Origin: Rhyzopertha dominica
Taxonomy: Eukaryota > Arthropoda > Insecta > Coleoptera > Bostrichidae
Length of the DNA stretch: 64,000 nucleotides
Direction: 5' to 3'
Assembly (NCBI GenBank): GCA_025024175.1
Contig: QCXZ01000064.1
Location: forward strand, 39,825,325-39,889,324
The translations under genes were made by a program, and so were the position numbers. Position 1 is the stretch's first letter. Each line of letters opens with the position of its first letter. Positions 25,101-36,313 of the stretch are shown here, piece after piece. The notes beneath the pieces were generated by a model. The model saw only the letters and a program-made list of their open reading frames with translations. It was not told where the DNA came from and ran no database searches.

Positions 25101-25736
25101 ATGTCGTTCAGAACAATTAACTTCATGAGAATGTTATCTAAAGATGTTAAGGAGCATTTCAATAATTTGGAGGCACGGCTGTTCTATAAATATTGTTTGC
25201 ACAATGTGTTCCAGCTGTCTAATTTCACACTCATAGAAAAATGGTTCAGAAATGTATCGCTTATCTTACAAGAGCTAACATACACGTCAGCGATAAAAGA
25301 GAAGCTCATCGAGAATTGATATCAAGTCACGTTGACTTTGAAAAAAATATTTGTGATGAATATACTTTCTCCACGGAGGAAGACGATGCAGAAGAACAAG
25401 ATGCACAAAGCTCAAAGCTTTTCAGGTTAAGCCCGTTTTATAAACACTTTTTACATTTATCTGCGCAGCGGTCTAACGCTACAGGTACAAGAAACAATAA
25501 TTTATATAATCCTGATTTCTTGAAACTGTTACAAACAAGTACATATCTTTTAGCTTCATCTCGACCCATCAGAAAATGTCGTGCACATGTGTTAGCTGTG
25601 TATAGAGAATTGCAGCTGGGAATTACAAAATCGTCGCTTACTAAAAAATACAGTAGTGACGCAGATCGTTCAAGTAAAAGATCATCTCGGGAAACGTAGC
25701 GAAAGAAGCGTAAAGCGTATAGTTCTAGCTTCTTAT
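25101..25736 (+). pseudogene. Unrecognised decayed coding sequence (~200 aa)
   Basis: Two overlapping frames (25101-25319 and 25241-25699) read as one protein if a frameshift near 25245 is allowed. The N-terminal half is helical (KEHFNNLEARLFYKYCLHNV), followed by an acidic run (STEEDDAEEQDAQ) and then SPFYKHFLHL and NPDFLKLLQ. Amino-acid composition is protein-like, unlike most frames here. It stops just before the TTAA element at 25737, which may have interrupted it. I do not recognise the family. A link to the YqaJ pseudogene on the same strand beyond the element is possible but unproven. Confidence 0.4.
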
Positions 25737-25740
25737 TTAA

Positions 25741-26641
25741 GAGGGGCATTTACTTGGAGCGATCGGGCAAAATGTAAATTATGCAACCAGTGTTACCAGC
25801 GGGACATGGGACGTAAGAGGATAGCCGATAGGTTGAAATTACGCAAAGATCAGACGGGCTAAACTAATATACGAAAAATTGCTGACTGTCGCGTGTGCAT
25901 AAAAAAGAAGGATGATATTAGTAACTTACTATGATATTATACCAGGTTATTCAAAATATGGAATAACCCATTTATTTCTGTGAATATGAACTATATAACA
26001 TTTCATTCTAACTACATGTCGACTATGATTTCTGGAGGAACTTTTATAATTTTCATTCCGCCTCCTCATTGCTTCGGCAGACAGTAAACTTATGTGAAAG
26101 AGCTTTTAACATTAAACTTGTCACGTGTATTTAGACATACAATCTTAGAAATCCAGTCATATCGGAATAAATCGTACACCGCTCGATCATTCCCGACAGG
26201 TTTGTATCTTAGCCTCACTGTTCTCTGGATACCACGCGACGGACCTGGTGGGGATGGGCATCCGCACTCCGCTCTCTTGACGGACTCGTGCGAAAGGGTT
26301 TGCGGTTTTAGATTTTTTGAATGTTTTTACTTATTTATCGTGCTCATGTTTTTGGTAGTGTACAAAGAAATATGTAGCTACAACGTGGAGTTCGAATTTT
26401 TGTTTATGTGCCTTAGTTTTCGAGAAATAGCTCGCAAAAATACGCATTTTTAAGCAAAATATAACAACAAATATTAACATTACCGTACCATATTCAGAAA
26501 AAACTCGAACTCTACGTTGTAGCTACATCTTTCGTCATTGCCATGTCGAAATTTCACTTCGAAAAAGTTTCGAATAACTCGGTAAAATGTAAAACGGTAG
26601 GTGCTTAAAATGACCCGCTTCGCTCTAGGTAAACGCCCCTC
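25741..26641 (+). mobile_element. TTAA-type non-autonomous transposon, copy 1
   Basis: Bounded by TTAA at 25737-25740 and 26642-26645. The ends are inverted: GAGGGGCATTTACTTGGAGC on the left, and GCTCTAGGTAAACGCCCCTC on the right. A TTAA duplication fits the piggyBac or Kolobok superfamilies; GAGGGGC ends are not the classic piggyBac CCC start, so I leave the superfamily open. No transposase is present. The right half has an internal inverted repeat (26373-26400 with 26501-26526, GTAGCTACAACGT). A frame at 26094-26453 is shared by all three copies, but only as part of the element. Confidence 0.8.
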
Positions 26642-26645
26642 TTAA

Positions 26646-27344
26646 GGCAGATTCCACCACCATCATAATTGTTTTAACTATTAATATCGTTAAAAGCCTT
26701 ATTAGGGTCGACAGATTTACCAAATGTCTTTATTGCGGAAGTACTGCATTAAACAAAACTATAGACTATAAACTTGCGAAAGACATACACACAGTGCATA
26801 ACCTTAATGGAAGTTGTGCAGGAGGCGAAGAAATAAGATAAGCGCACAACTCTTACACTTAAAAACACATGTGAGGAATACCTTATTTCTCTCGTCACTT
26901 CAGATATAATACAACTACAAGAAAGAATAAGAAAGCAGAGATTATGTGTGCGATGGCAAAAGGAAAGGAAGCATAGATTAACAACTTAAAATTTTGGGCG
27001 AGTATGCCAGGCAAAAAGGATACAATCAAAATAAAATATTGCGCACTCTATAGTACCCGAACGGCCAATAAATCACATAGCTGCTGCCCAACATGGTATT
27101 GAATATGAAATAAAAGCTATACCTACAAAAATACAGGCATATCCAAGTTACGGGAGCTATGTATAGAAAGTCTAGACTAATTGTAGATTCTGAGTACCAG
27201 TGCTTGCCTGGGTCACATGACAGTTTGATAGAACCTGATAGCCGCATTAAGGTAAATTGTCCAAACAAAATTAAATCACAGATTATCGAGATTGAGCGCA
27301 TTCGGAGACACATCCTTTTTCTGCAATTAATTACGTTCAGATGA
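26646..27344 (+). pseudogene. YqaJ-type nuclease pseudogene
   Basis: Motifs run in order on the plus strand: a helical lead-in EEYLISLVTSDIIQLQERIR, then RWQKERKHRLTT and NFGRVCQAKR (W at 26954; family pattern W---R--R-TAS-FG), AQHGIEYE at 27086-27109 (family HG-E-E), SRLIVDSEYQCLPGSHDSLI (27171-27230; family ASPDGLI), and IKVNCP to 27263 (family EIKCP). These are the landmarks of YqaJ/alkaline-exonuclease proteins, which degrade DNA ends and occur in viruses and in insect mobile or domesticated genes. The E of ExK is replaced, there are stops at 26987 and near 27027, and the frame shifts between HGIE and SHDSLI. It is therefore inactive. The origin (mobile element or viral-type gene) is unknown. 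Confidence 0.65.
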
Positions 27345-28622
27345 TAGCAGATGCAGGTTAGTTAAAGACATAAACCTTTTAGAGAATAGGCTTGTTGATG
27401 ATCCGGAATGCTATTTACTGTACTATAGCCATATTTAACCAAATTCACCCATACATACAAGAAATTCTCGCATCAGATTACTCTTAGTTAAAAGAACAAA
27501 ACTGGCTCACAAACTTCGCATTGATATCATACTTAGCTTATTAACCACAATACATTCAAGTTAATTCCAGCTGAAGTTGGCACTATAATATTTAACAAAT
27601 GGGCCACCACTGACAGAATAGAAATACAGTCTGACATACTAGCCATGCCGGTGCATATAAACGGTAAACCACTGGTGTCTTGCCATTGCAGATTTTAAAG
27701 AAAAATGCTTTACATTTCTAGATGCAACTGGCAGTGGCCAGGCCCAAATACTATTCCATTTTAAAAGTTCACATAGCTGCTTCAAAGTTTAAACAAAGCC
27801 GACTTATAACAACATTCACGGTTTCACCCTAAAGGTTTATAACCATATATTACAAACAGTCTCCCGGAATTGTGTATTATATACTTTTTCGAAAAACTAA
27901 TTAATGAAGAAAGCCTTTAGACACCATACGACATGGGAGTATATCGGTATGAACTGATGACCCTACTTGTAAAAAGGTAGGCCAATATGTCGCAAATATG
28001 TATGTCTTGTACGACAGCTACATGAACCTCAGACAGCGTATCAAGTCAATTTTGCGAACAGAAGACGCATGTTAAGTGTCTAATTTTCGCAAATGATAAT
28101 AGGCGCCGTTTCTGGACATCTCGATTTTTGAGCTCATTCAATATTACAGGAGCTCAATCAAAAAAAGTCACTAAATCGGTCATGAATTTGTTGAGAGGCG
28201 AAGACAACAGAAAATATGAATATGACTTATATGCTATTAATGTATTTACGTTAAACCACCCAGCCCAAATTCTGCTTATCATTTTCGAACTGACTACTGA
28301 TGAACGTAGGCTTTCAGAAGGGCCAACATACGCCGTCTAAAGTGGAAGAATCTGTGAAAAAAAACTCCAGCTGCCAAAATACAGTCCAATCTAGACTGTG
28401 ACTCTTTCATTTTGATAGGCTCCTTTTTCTTAAAACTCAGCTCATTTCTAAACGACAGCGACCAATCTCGCCCACGCTTTCGACGAAATAGAGATGGCTT
28501 TTTTGAAATGTATACCCGTTATAACCTCGTATTGTTATTTTTATTATTTGTTTAACGCTAGACAGCCATTCCCAATGCTGATGGCGCAAAAAAATGTTAT
28601 TAAGCCTCCGACAATTGACATA
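27345..28622 (+). other. Non-coding or heavily decayed sequence
   Basis: Possible continuation of the YqaJ pseudogene. A frame at 28128-28340 (70 aa) has protein-like composition but no recognised family. Nothing else can be supported. Confidence 0.3.
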
Positions 28623-29095
28623 TTTTAGTGTATCTGCGCAAAATTTGGTTGTGGCTAGTGTGCCGTTTGGAATATACAAAATTAATTAGCTTAAAGGGGG
28701 TAAGACGACCCCAAGTTCAAAATAATTGAATGCTTTTAATAGATTATAATATTTTTAGCCGTATGTGTGCAAAACTGATTGTGGCCCTATGTGCAGTTTG
28801 GAAGACACAAAATATATTAGGTGAATGGCGGTAAAACCACCCAATTCCCCAAGTGCAAGAAAATTTGATTGCGGTTTTTCGATGGATTATAATTTTAGCC
28901 GTCTGTTTGCAAAATCTGGCTGTGGCCCTATGTGCCGTTTGAAGGATACACAATTAATTATCTTAAGGACGGCAAAAACCACCCCCAGGCCCCGGACTGC
29001 GTGCAAGAAAATTTTATTGCGGCCTTCGATAGTTTATATTTTTAACTATTAGTGTGCAAAAGTTGAGTTCTTACCTTCTGTGTGGAAATTAAAGC
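28623..29095. repeat. ~140-bp tandem repeat, 3.4 copies
   Basis: Units start with TTTTAG-like words at 28623, 28753, 28893 and 29040, giving periods of 130, 140 and 147. Shared blocks include TGTGCAAAA, TTGTGGCCCTATGTGC, GTTTGGAA-ATAC and GTGCAAGAAAATTT-ATTGCGG. The copies are diverged and the last is partial. Short frames on both strands here are products of the repeat. Confidence 0.75.
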
Positions 29096-31464
29096 GGATT
29101 TAGTTTCATTATTAAAGTAAAGAATTTTGACGACGCCACTGCACGTTTGAGTATCTTCGTAAAAATCTGCAGTTAAGTTTGGCTGCTGTTTACACAGGTA
29201 TGTAAAACATCGTTTAAAAATGTGGTTCTGTGTTTCGTAATATTAATATTTTATATACGCCTCAGGTTCAGATGATCAATCCTGTAAGCCACTTTGTTGT
29301 AAAGGTGAAGAGGAGATCTATTAATAATAACTTTACTAAATAGATAAGCAGAATGGAGCAAACGTCTGTTGTAGATGCTGAGCCAGCCTGCATCTCCCAA
29401 TCTGTTGGAAATGCTCAACCTTCTTCGTACACAGAAAATTTTAACCCCGAATTTTGCACTTTCTGGGTCCGTCTGCCCACTGCACTATCAATACAAGGCC
29501 CATACACACGGAAGAACAACTGAGTCGCATAACATTACTTTGGTTATTGTATTTATAAAATGTCTCTTTGGATAAACGAGTCTCGATCTATAGTAACCTG
29601 TAATTAAGCTAGTTATGTGATCCCCAAACCTTAGATCTTAGTCAATTACTGAGTTCCTAAATTCCTAGCCGATCCACAGAAAGAAATAAGTAAGCTATCT
29701 ATGCAAAGACGGACCAAACAATATGAAATTTGCTCTTATTGGGGTTAAATTTAAAAGCACGTTCAATATATTTCTGACGTAACTTATACTCATAATACTG
29801 ATAGCATCAATAAACCTGGATGTCGTCAGGATAAAAGTGTGAATTGCAGTGATAAAAAACAGAGGCCAAACTAGAAATATTAACAGAAAAAGTAGCGGAG
29901 CCAAAATCTGGCATAAGTAATGCATAATTGAAACATCCCATATTCTTATTAAAAAAATTGAAACAGCGGTGTATACCGGCACACCGGGTCTGGTATCTTT
30001 CTATAATAAATTGTTTTGCGACCCCACTATCTCGCGGAGTATCACACTGAACAATCTGGCTTATTATATTTTCATTCCATTCGCGAGCTGCTTCGGTCGT
30101 AAGAGAGGATTTGCTAATTCAATACCGACCCAGACGCCAACCTTTATGTTCATATCAGCTCACGGTAATTGCCTATTTAGTTAGTATAACGAGGGTTTCA
30201 GTTATTCTGTCGCTCGAGTCTTTGGGGCAACGCTGGGTTGTGCGAATGGTAACAAGTAGTAAAGGCCCAGCTTTCGCTTTGTTCATAAAGCTTCTCTGTT
30301 TAGATATGAAGCAACTCAGTTGTAGATAACGGCCTTGGTAAAAGTTATTTGATCTATCTCGTTGTGGATATCTTGTCTCTGAAGCTTGCTATTGAAGTTC
30401 AAAGTACAAGAAAAATAACAAATTCCATTAAATTGAATGGAATGGTTAACTTTTTCATAATAAACCCTTAAAAATTCACTCCTTTCAAAATACGTGGGAT
30501 AATAAACTCAAATACAATGAAAATTTGAAGGACTTGCTGAACCTATATTATGTAGCAGACGTTTAACACTAATCTTGCGAAGGTTTTGCGCCGTCGTATC
30601 CGAGAAAAAAATAAAGCGTATTAGGTAAAAAAATCCTGCAATTAAAAATATATAATCAAATAAATTATTTTATTTGGAAGAATTAATTATTAGTTAATGT
30701 GCCAATATTACATAAAATGGTCTAAATCTATTTTTTGTGACAATATTGAAAACGTGCTGCCATTCAAAGGACGGTGTATACACTATACTACGTTACAATA
30801 GAAACGTAAGCTATTGCATGTAGCGCAATTAGTAGGTACCCTACGTATCAGGTAACATAACGATGCGGTACGACGGCGAGGATTTGGAAGACAGAAAAGA
30901 AAAGGTTTTGTCAATGCGGTCTTCCTCGAGTTTACCAATGACCATACAAATAAGTATTAAAAATCTGTTTTTTCTAAATTATAGCAGATAAACTGTTTTT
31001 TTTTGTCTTAAGCACCGTTAATGTGTTTTAAATCGTTTTTTCAAGGCTGGTTAAAACATTTATTTTTAAAATACATTAAACATTCTTTTAAGGACCGTCA
31101 TAGAAGTTTCTGAATATGTTATTGAGAACCGTTTACGATTGATTTTTTTGCACAATATAAACTCAAGGAGGTGTCAAGCAAAGTGTACTACTTATAGTAC
31201 GTGCCCTGCCGTTGCAGTCGGATGAGTCATGTTGGTCGAGAAAAAAAGAGGTGCCGCATAATTTTTTTTGAACTCAAACAACAGACTACTCTTGACGAAA
31301 ATTGTGTAAACCCTCAATATCTGAGTAAAACAAACACCAAGGTACGCTTGTACAGGCAGAGCGTAAATTAATTTAAAAAAGTGGCTTAAAATATTATAAC
31401 AAAACTGTATGACTTTTAAGTACGTAAAGCTTAAATGTACAGATATGAATATGTCTAAGAACCC
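29096..31464. other. Non-coding, no gene recognised
   Basis: Unique AT-rich DNA. A weak inverted pair CGCCGTCGTATCC (about 30589) and GGTACGACGGCG (about 30867) is 280 bp apart and might mark a MITE; no target duplication was seen. Confidence 0.35.
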
Positions 31465-31468
31465 GTAT

Positions 31469-32430
31469 TGAAAAACATAGAAAAACTAATGCGGGAATAT
31501 CCAATNAAAACTTACATTATCGCCGCCTTCATCCGTGGGTCATAACAATGCGGTCACTCCGGTGGACAGACTGGGCCNGTNTCACAAATGCGCGGGAGAT
31601 GCAAAAACAAAACATAAGNTACTCATCCGTTAAACTCAAACAGATACATTTAAGACTCACAGAGGGGTTTTCACCCCAGGGCCTCATCCTTGTCCTGTCT
31701 ATGGCTTCATCCCTGAGATTACATCATTAGTCAATGGTGGTTATGAATACCTTGTTAGTTTTCTCTCTTCAACAACTAGCTAGTGTCAACCTGAAATAGT
31801 AGAGGCTTCCCCGAACGCTCACCCTAAGGCCTATAGGGTCGCATTCCAATAGCCCGGATCGGGGGCACCTAATAAGGCTACCCTCTCCACCAGAACTATG
31901 TCATTCGAGCAGCCCGCATTACCCCCCGGAATGCAAGTCACCCACTCGAAGGAACCACGGCTGTTAACCGGGCACTCTGCGCTAGGGGTTTAAAACTGCC
32001 TGAGGCACATCATGGCCAAAGACCTTACTCTCACTGCCTGAGGCACATCATGGCCAAAGACCTTACTCTCACTGCCTGAGGCACGTTATGGCCAAAGACC
32101 TTACTCTCACTGCCTGAGGCACATCATGGCCAAAGACCTTACTCTCACTGCCTGAGGCACATCATGGCCAAAGACCTCGCTCTCACTGAGCCAAAATCAA
32201 GAATATTTCTCCCTGTCAAAAATGACACATCAATACTCATTGCCTACTTTTGCATCTCCTCGCGACGCTGATATTTCTCTCCAAAACAATTAATCGCACG
32301 CATACGCATTCGCTTAGATTTTAGTATTTATCTTATTAGCAGCGATTCTAAACATAGCAAGAAGTTAATAAACGTACAAAAACACCTTTTATTTTAATAT
32401 TAACGCAGATACAAAAATTGACATTTAACA
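31469..32430. repeat. LTR-like direct repeat, left copy
   Basis: It is essentially identical to 36314-37272 over the last ~800 bp by eye. Differences are confined to the first ~150 bp, where this copy has several ambiguous bases. A polyadenylation-like AATAAA lies near 32368, followed by an AT-rich stretch, and the copy ends in TTTAACA. It contains a 5-unit minisatellite. Confidence 0.7.
31995..32184. repeat. 38-bp minisatellite x5 in left repeat
   Basis: The unit starts ACTGCCTGAGGCACATCATG. The third unit has CGTTATG in place of CATCATG and the fifth ends CTCGCTCTC. The right-hand copy at 36837 shares both variants, so the array was copied as a block. Confidence 0.95.
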
Positions 32431-32869
32431 TTCGGCCAACCTAACATGGTCGTGTCCTCGCGACATAATTATTCGATATGTCTACTTGATTCGGATAAAT
32501 TAGACAATAGTACTTCATCTGATCCACTGTCCTCATAGGTGGTATCTGATGTAATAAATGGATTTGATAATAATAAATAGATTTTGTTAAAACAAGAGCA
32601 GATACTGAGAGTAATACATGATCAATAAAGGCAAAGTCTAGCAGAAGCTATTCTACTTAATCTTTAGAGTAAACTCAACTATTTATATTAGTTAGGACAG
32701 CAAAAAATAGAATCAATAATAAACAAAATAGAGCACAAGTTCAAAAGCGATATTAAACAACCTATTAGTTGAATAGCAGTCAACGAACCTCATTGAGTCC
32801 GAATGAGCTAAGGAAGTCATGGTTATCATGCAATCTGACGATCGGAAAAGGACTGTTAGTTTAAATTTA
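32431..32869. other. Interior of LTR-like element, left part
   Basis: Non-coding. It starts TTCGGCCAACCTAACATGG directly after the repeat, where a primer-binding site would be expected; I cannot match it to a tRNA 3' end. Confidence 0.35.
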
Positions 32870-35290
32870 AATTTATTAATATTTATTTTTTTTAAACTCC
32901 CTCGAAATGGTGAGCCTTACAGCCTTACAGCGTTGTATGTGAAGCAGCGAATAAACATAACAGAGCGATGGCGAGGCAACAAATATTTAGCTTCATATCG
33001 TGTATCACGTGAGTGCGTAGATGAATGAGGGGCAAACTTAGACCTCAAGTTTTCACATGCATGAGAAGAATTTAATACAGCATGGACAAAACAACTCAAA
33101 TGAAGATTCCAGCGGGAATGATCAACAAAATTTAATCTTGAGCAATCTATATAAACATTGAAATATTATTTAAGAAATTTCGGACTACTTTTATTACCAA
33201 AGACCATCAGCTACGACTTAGACAAATTCAATTGAAGGCCATGTTCAGCAGACAATTTTCTTAATTTTTCAAGTTCTTCGTTCAGAATTTTGTCAACCCC
33301 TGCGAAATCATGCTTATCGAAACTAAAAGCCAACTGTGTATAGTCAGCGTAAGTTATTACTTTACAATAAAGAATAGTGAACTCAGTTCTTATTATGAAA
33401 AGCAGAGATCCTAATATGGAGCCTTGCAGAACACCAGATCTAACTGACAATTCAGAGGAGACACTATACTTATTTTACCACTTGGGTTCTATCGCTCAAA
33501 TAAGATCTAATAAACTGTACCGACAAACTACTGAAACCGCAAGACTTTAGTTTGGCGCATAACAGACCATGATTAATAGTATCGAACGCTTTCGAAAAAT
33601 CGAGCAAAACCAAAGCACTGACTAAACCTTATCATAAGCTGCAATAAAATCATCCATGACTGAAACTAGTGCAGTAGGAGTGGACCGACCACGTCTGAAT
33701 CCGCACTGAGCATCGAGAATGATTTTCCTAGAAAAGACAAAGTCAGATATCTGTTCGTAGACTAGAGATTCAAACAGTTTTGAAGCTGCAGGTAAGATGC
33801 TAATCGAACGTAAATCCGGAAAGTTTTCAGGGTTAGACTTTTTAAGTAGAGGTATTGCGATGACTTTGTTCCACGTTGTAGAGAAATAAGCTTTTTCCAT
33901 ATAACAATAATTGAAGACGTGTAATAGGTGTAAATCAATAATGGGAATATATAAGTGCAACATTTTCAACGAGATGTTGTCTTTGCCACAATTATCTTTT
34001 TTGCGTTAAAGAGTGAGTAGTGTACTTCTTCTAAAATAACCATTCTCAAGGAAAATTGTTGTAGGGATGGGAATCTAGCATTCTCATAATATTGCATTCT
34101 ATGATTAGAGACGATATCATTTTTTTAACTGAAAAATATGTGCGTTAATAGAATTGCTATTAGACAGATTAGAAGGCAGTTTGAACTGACTTTGTTAGTA
34201 CCAATGTTTAAATTGGGCAGAGCGACAAATAGTTTCTATATCTCAACTAGAAGCAACTGAACCTATATAATGACTTTTTTCCGTCATAACAGAGTTCACA
34301 GTCAAGTTCCTCAACATCTTGTATACAGCAAAATTTTCAGAAAGTTTACTTCGTTTGTATTTACGGAAGAATGCATCACGTTCTTTCATGAGACATTTTA
34401 ATTCAGGGCAACACCACATTGCATTGGACTTTGTTACCCTAGACGTTACCACCAGGGCATGCCGATCAGAGAGAAATAATTAGGGTGTTGAAATTTTCAA
34501 GTTTCTTATCAATATTGGTTTCACGTATCACATCAGTCCATTCAATAGTTTCCAAACATTTTCGAAACTCACTGACATCAAAGCGTCTGAAAGATCTACA
34601 CATAAGTAACATATTTGGGCTCACATTTAACCTTAGGTGAACTAAATTCACAATAAACCAATCTGTGGTCAGAAATATCGTCACAGTTCTTCGTACCGTA
34701 TCTTGTAACATTCAGAGAATGGGATACGAATAAAGGATCAATCAGTAAGCTTGAGTTACCAGTCACTCTATTCGGTTCATCCAAGACTTACACCAAGTTG
34801 TATGCCTCCAAACATGCACACACAGGGTTAGAAATATTTAGGAAATTAATGTTGAAATCACCCAGACAGACAAATTAATCATACATACCGCAAACAAAAC
34901 CAAATATATTATCAAGGGTTTCAACAAAATTGCCCAAGCTGGAGTTAGGCGGACGATAGCATACGCCGAATGCATAATTTACAGTCCCTACGCGGATGCT
35001 AAAAAACAAACAGTCAATAAAGGAATTAATCTCAAAATCGAACTCTATTAACGAGTTACAAAAAGTCGACTTGATATATGCCGCCATTTCGACCCTCAGC
35101 ACGATGCGTATAACGAAGATTGTAACCAGGTATTGCTAAAATAGATAGATCTACATTATTAGATAATCATCTCTCGCTAACCATAAAAACATCATAGTTT
35201 GCCCTTTATACTAAATTGATAAAATCTTGAAAATGTACTAAGAGCGATCTTACATAAGATGTGCAACCTTCATAAAAATTATAAGCTAAA
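32870..35290 (-). pseudogene. Decayed CR1/Jockey-group retrotransposon ORF2
   Basis: Minus-strand motifs run from 35290 down. Endonuclease: VRSLLVHFQDF, YDVFMVSER (family SETW), IPGYNLRY-HRAEGRNGG, VCYRPPNSS, NEPNRVT-like and ISDHRLVYCEF (about 34670). Linker: DAFFRKYKRS, about 34410-34380. RT: WNKVIAIPLLKKSNPENFPDLR, ISILPAASKLFESLV, AQCGFRRGRSTPTALV (about 33710-33660), LLDFSKAFDTINHGLL (about 33610-33563), SGVLQGSILGSLLFI (about 33440-33395) and YADYTQLAFSF (catalytic YADD changed to YADY). C-terminal tail: LLPRHRSVMFIRCF, about 32980-32940. Many stops and frameshifts; part of the region after the RT is missing. It lies inside the LTR-like element. Confidence 0.85.
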
Positions 35291-35954
35291 CTAATACACA
35301 ATACAGGATATCTATTACCTCTAAATGAGAACAAATACAACCTGACTTAATTAAACTAAATTGTATTGAAGTCTGTTTAATTGTTAAATTAAATAAAAGC
35401 AAAATTAATACTTAACAACCGGCGGTAGCTCCCGGAAAAGCATTACATTTTACGCTAGCAACAAATCTGCGCCACTCATAATAAAAAGATAACGTTGCCA
35501 ATTAACTGCTACCGATAGGTACTGTTCTGTATATTGACTATATCGTCGATCTCTTCCAGTATTCACACTTACCACCCGATGACAGTCATTTATGGCTTCA
35601 AAATACAAATTTAAATCGCATAAACTGGGCACTTAAAACACAAATAACCGGAGCATCGCTGGATCACGTCTACTCGCTGTGCATTACCTTATCTTTAAAT
35701 AGAAAATAAGAAATGTACTTGGTTGATTCTCACCGCAAGATTTCAGAAAGGTTAACAGAGCTTCAAGGGTTTGATAATTACTCGATCGGGCAACTGCCTG
35801 TATGATGTTATCATAGGATGTTATTAAACATCAAGAAATGAAGGAAAATGATGATGATGTTGATGATGTTGATGATGGGTACCCATATTTGCATGAACAT
35901 GAAGAATACCAAAACTTTGCTAAATAAACGTCTTTTGCACAAAAACTGTCAGCC
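35291..35954. other. Interior of LTR-like element, non-coding
   Basis: Possibly includes 5' sequence of the non-LTR element. A short GATGAT/GTTGAT microsatellite lies near 35848-35876. No gene recognised. Confidence 0.4.
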
Positions 35955-36303
35955 GCCGCTTAACCACTAATTATAATTTCGACAAACAAAAATTTGTCAA
36001 ACCACTGCGCTGCGATAAAACGTGCTTAAAACTTTTGAAGACGTTGTTCATCTCACCGAATCAGTGAACCGATTGTTTGACCACCAATTATAATTGCGAC
36101 AAACTATAATTTGTCAAACCACTGCGCTGCGATAAAACGTGCTTAAACTTTTTGAATTCATCTCACCGAATCTGTGAACCGATTGTTTGACCACCAATTA
36201 TAATTACGACAAACTATAATTTATCAAACCACTGCGCTGCGATAAAACGTGTTTAAACTTTTTGAATTCATCTCACCGAATCTATGAACCGATTGTTTGA
36301 CCC
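35955..36303. repeat. 111-117-bp tandem repeat, 3 copies
   Basis: The units share TAATTATAATT-CGACAAA, TTTGTCAAACCACTGCGC, GATAAAACGTG-TTAAA and CACCGAATC-GTGAACCGATTG. The first unit is about 6 bp longer. Each unit has an inverted pair GACAAA/TTTGTC. It sits just inside the right LTR-like repeat. Confidence 0.85.
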
Positions 36304-36313
36304 CACACCTGAA

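Noticed and set aside
26094..26453. Shared 76-119-aa frame in three places (26094, 38544 minus, 59438)
   Set aside because: It lies wholly inside the TTAA-type element and recurs only because the element does; it does not resemble a transposase.
31995..32184. Regular 38-bp repeats as a CRISPR array
   Set aside because: The repeats are head to tail without spacers, the context is eukaryotic, and the block is copied inside LTR-like repeats.
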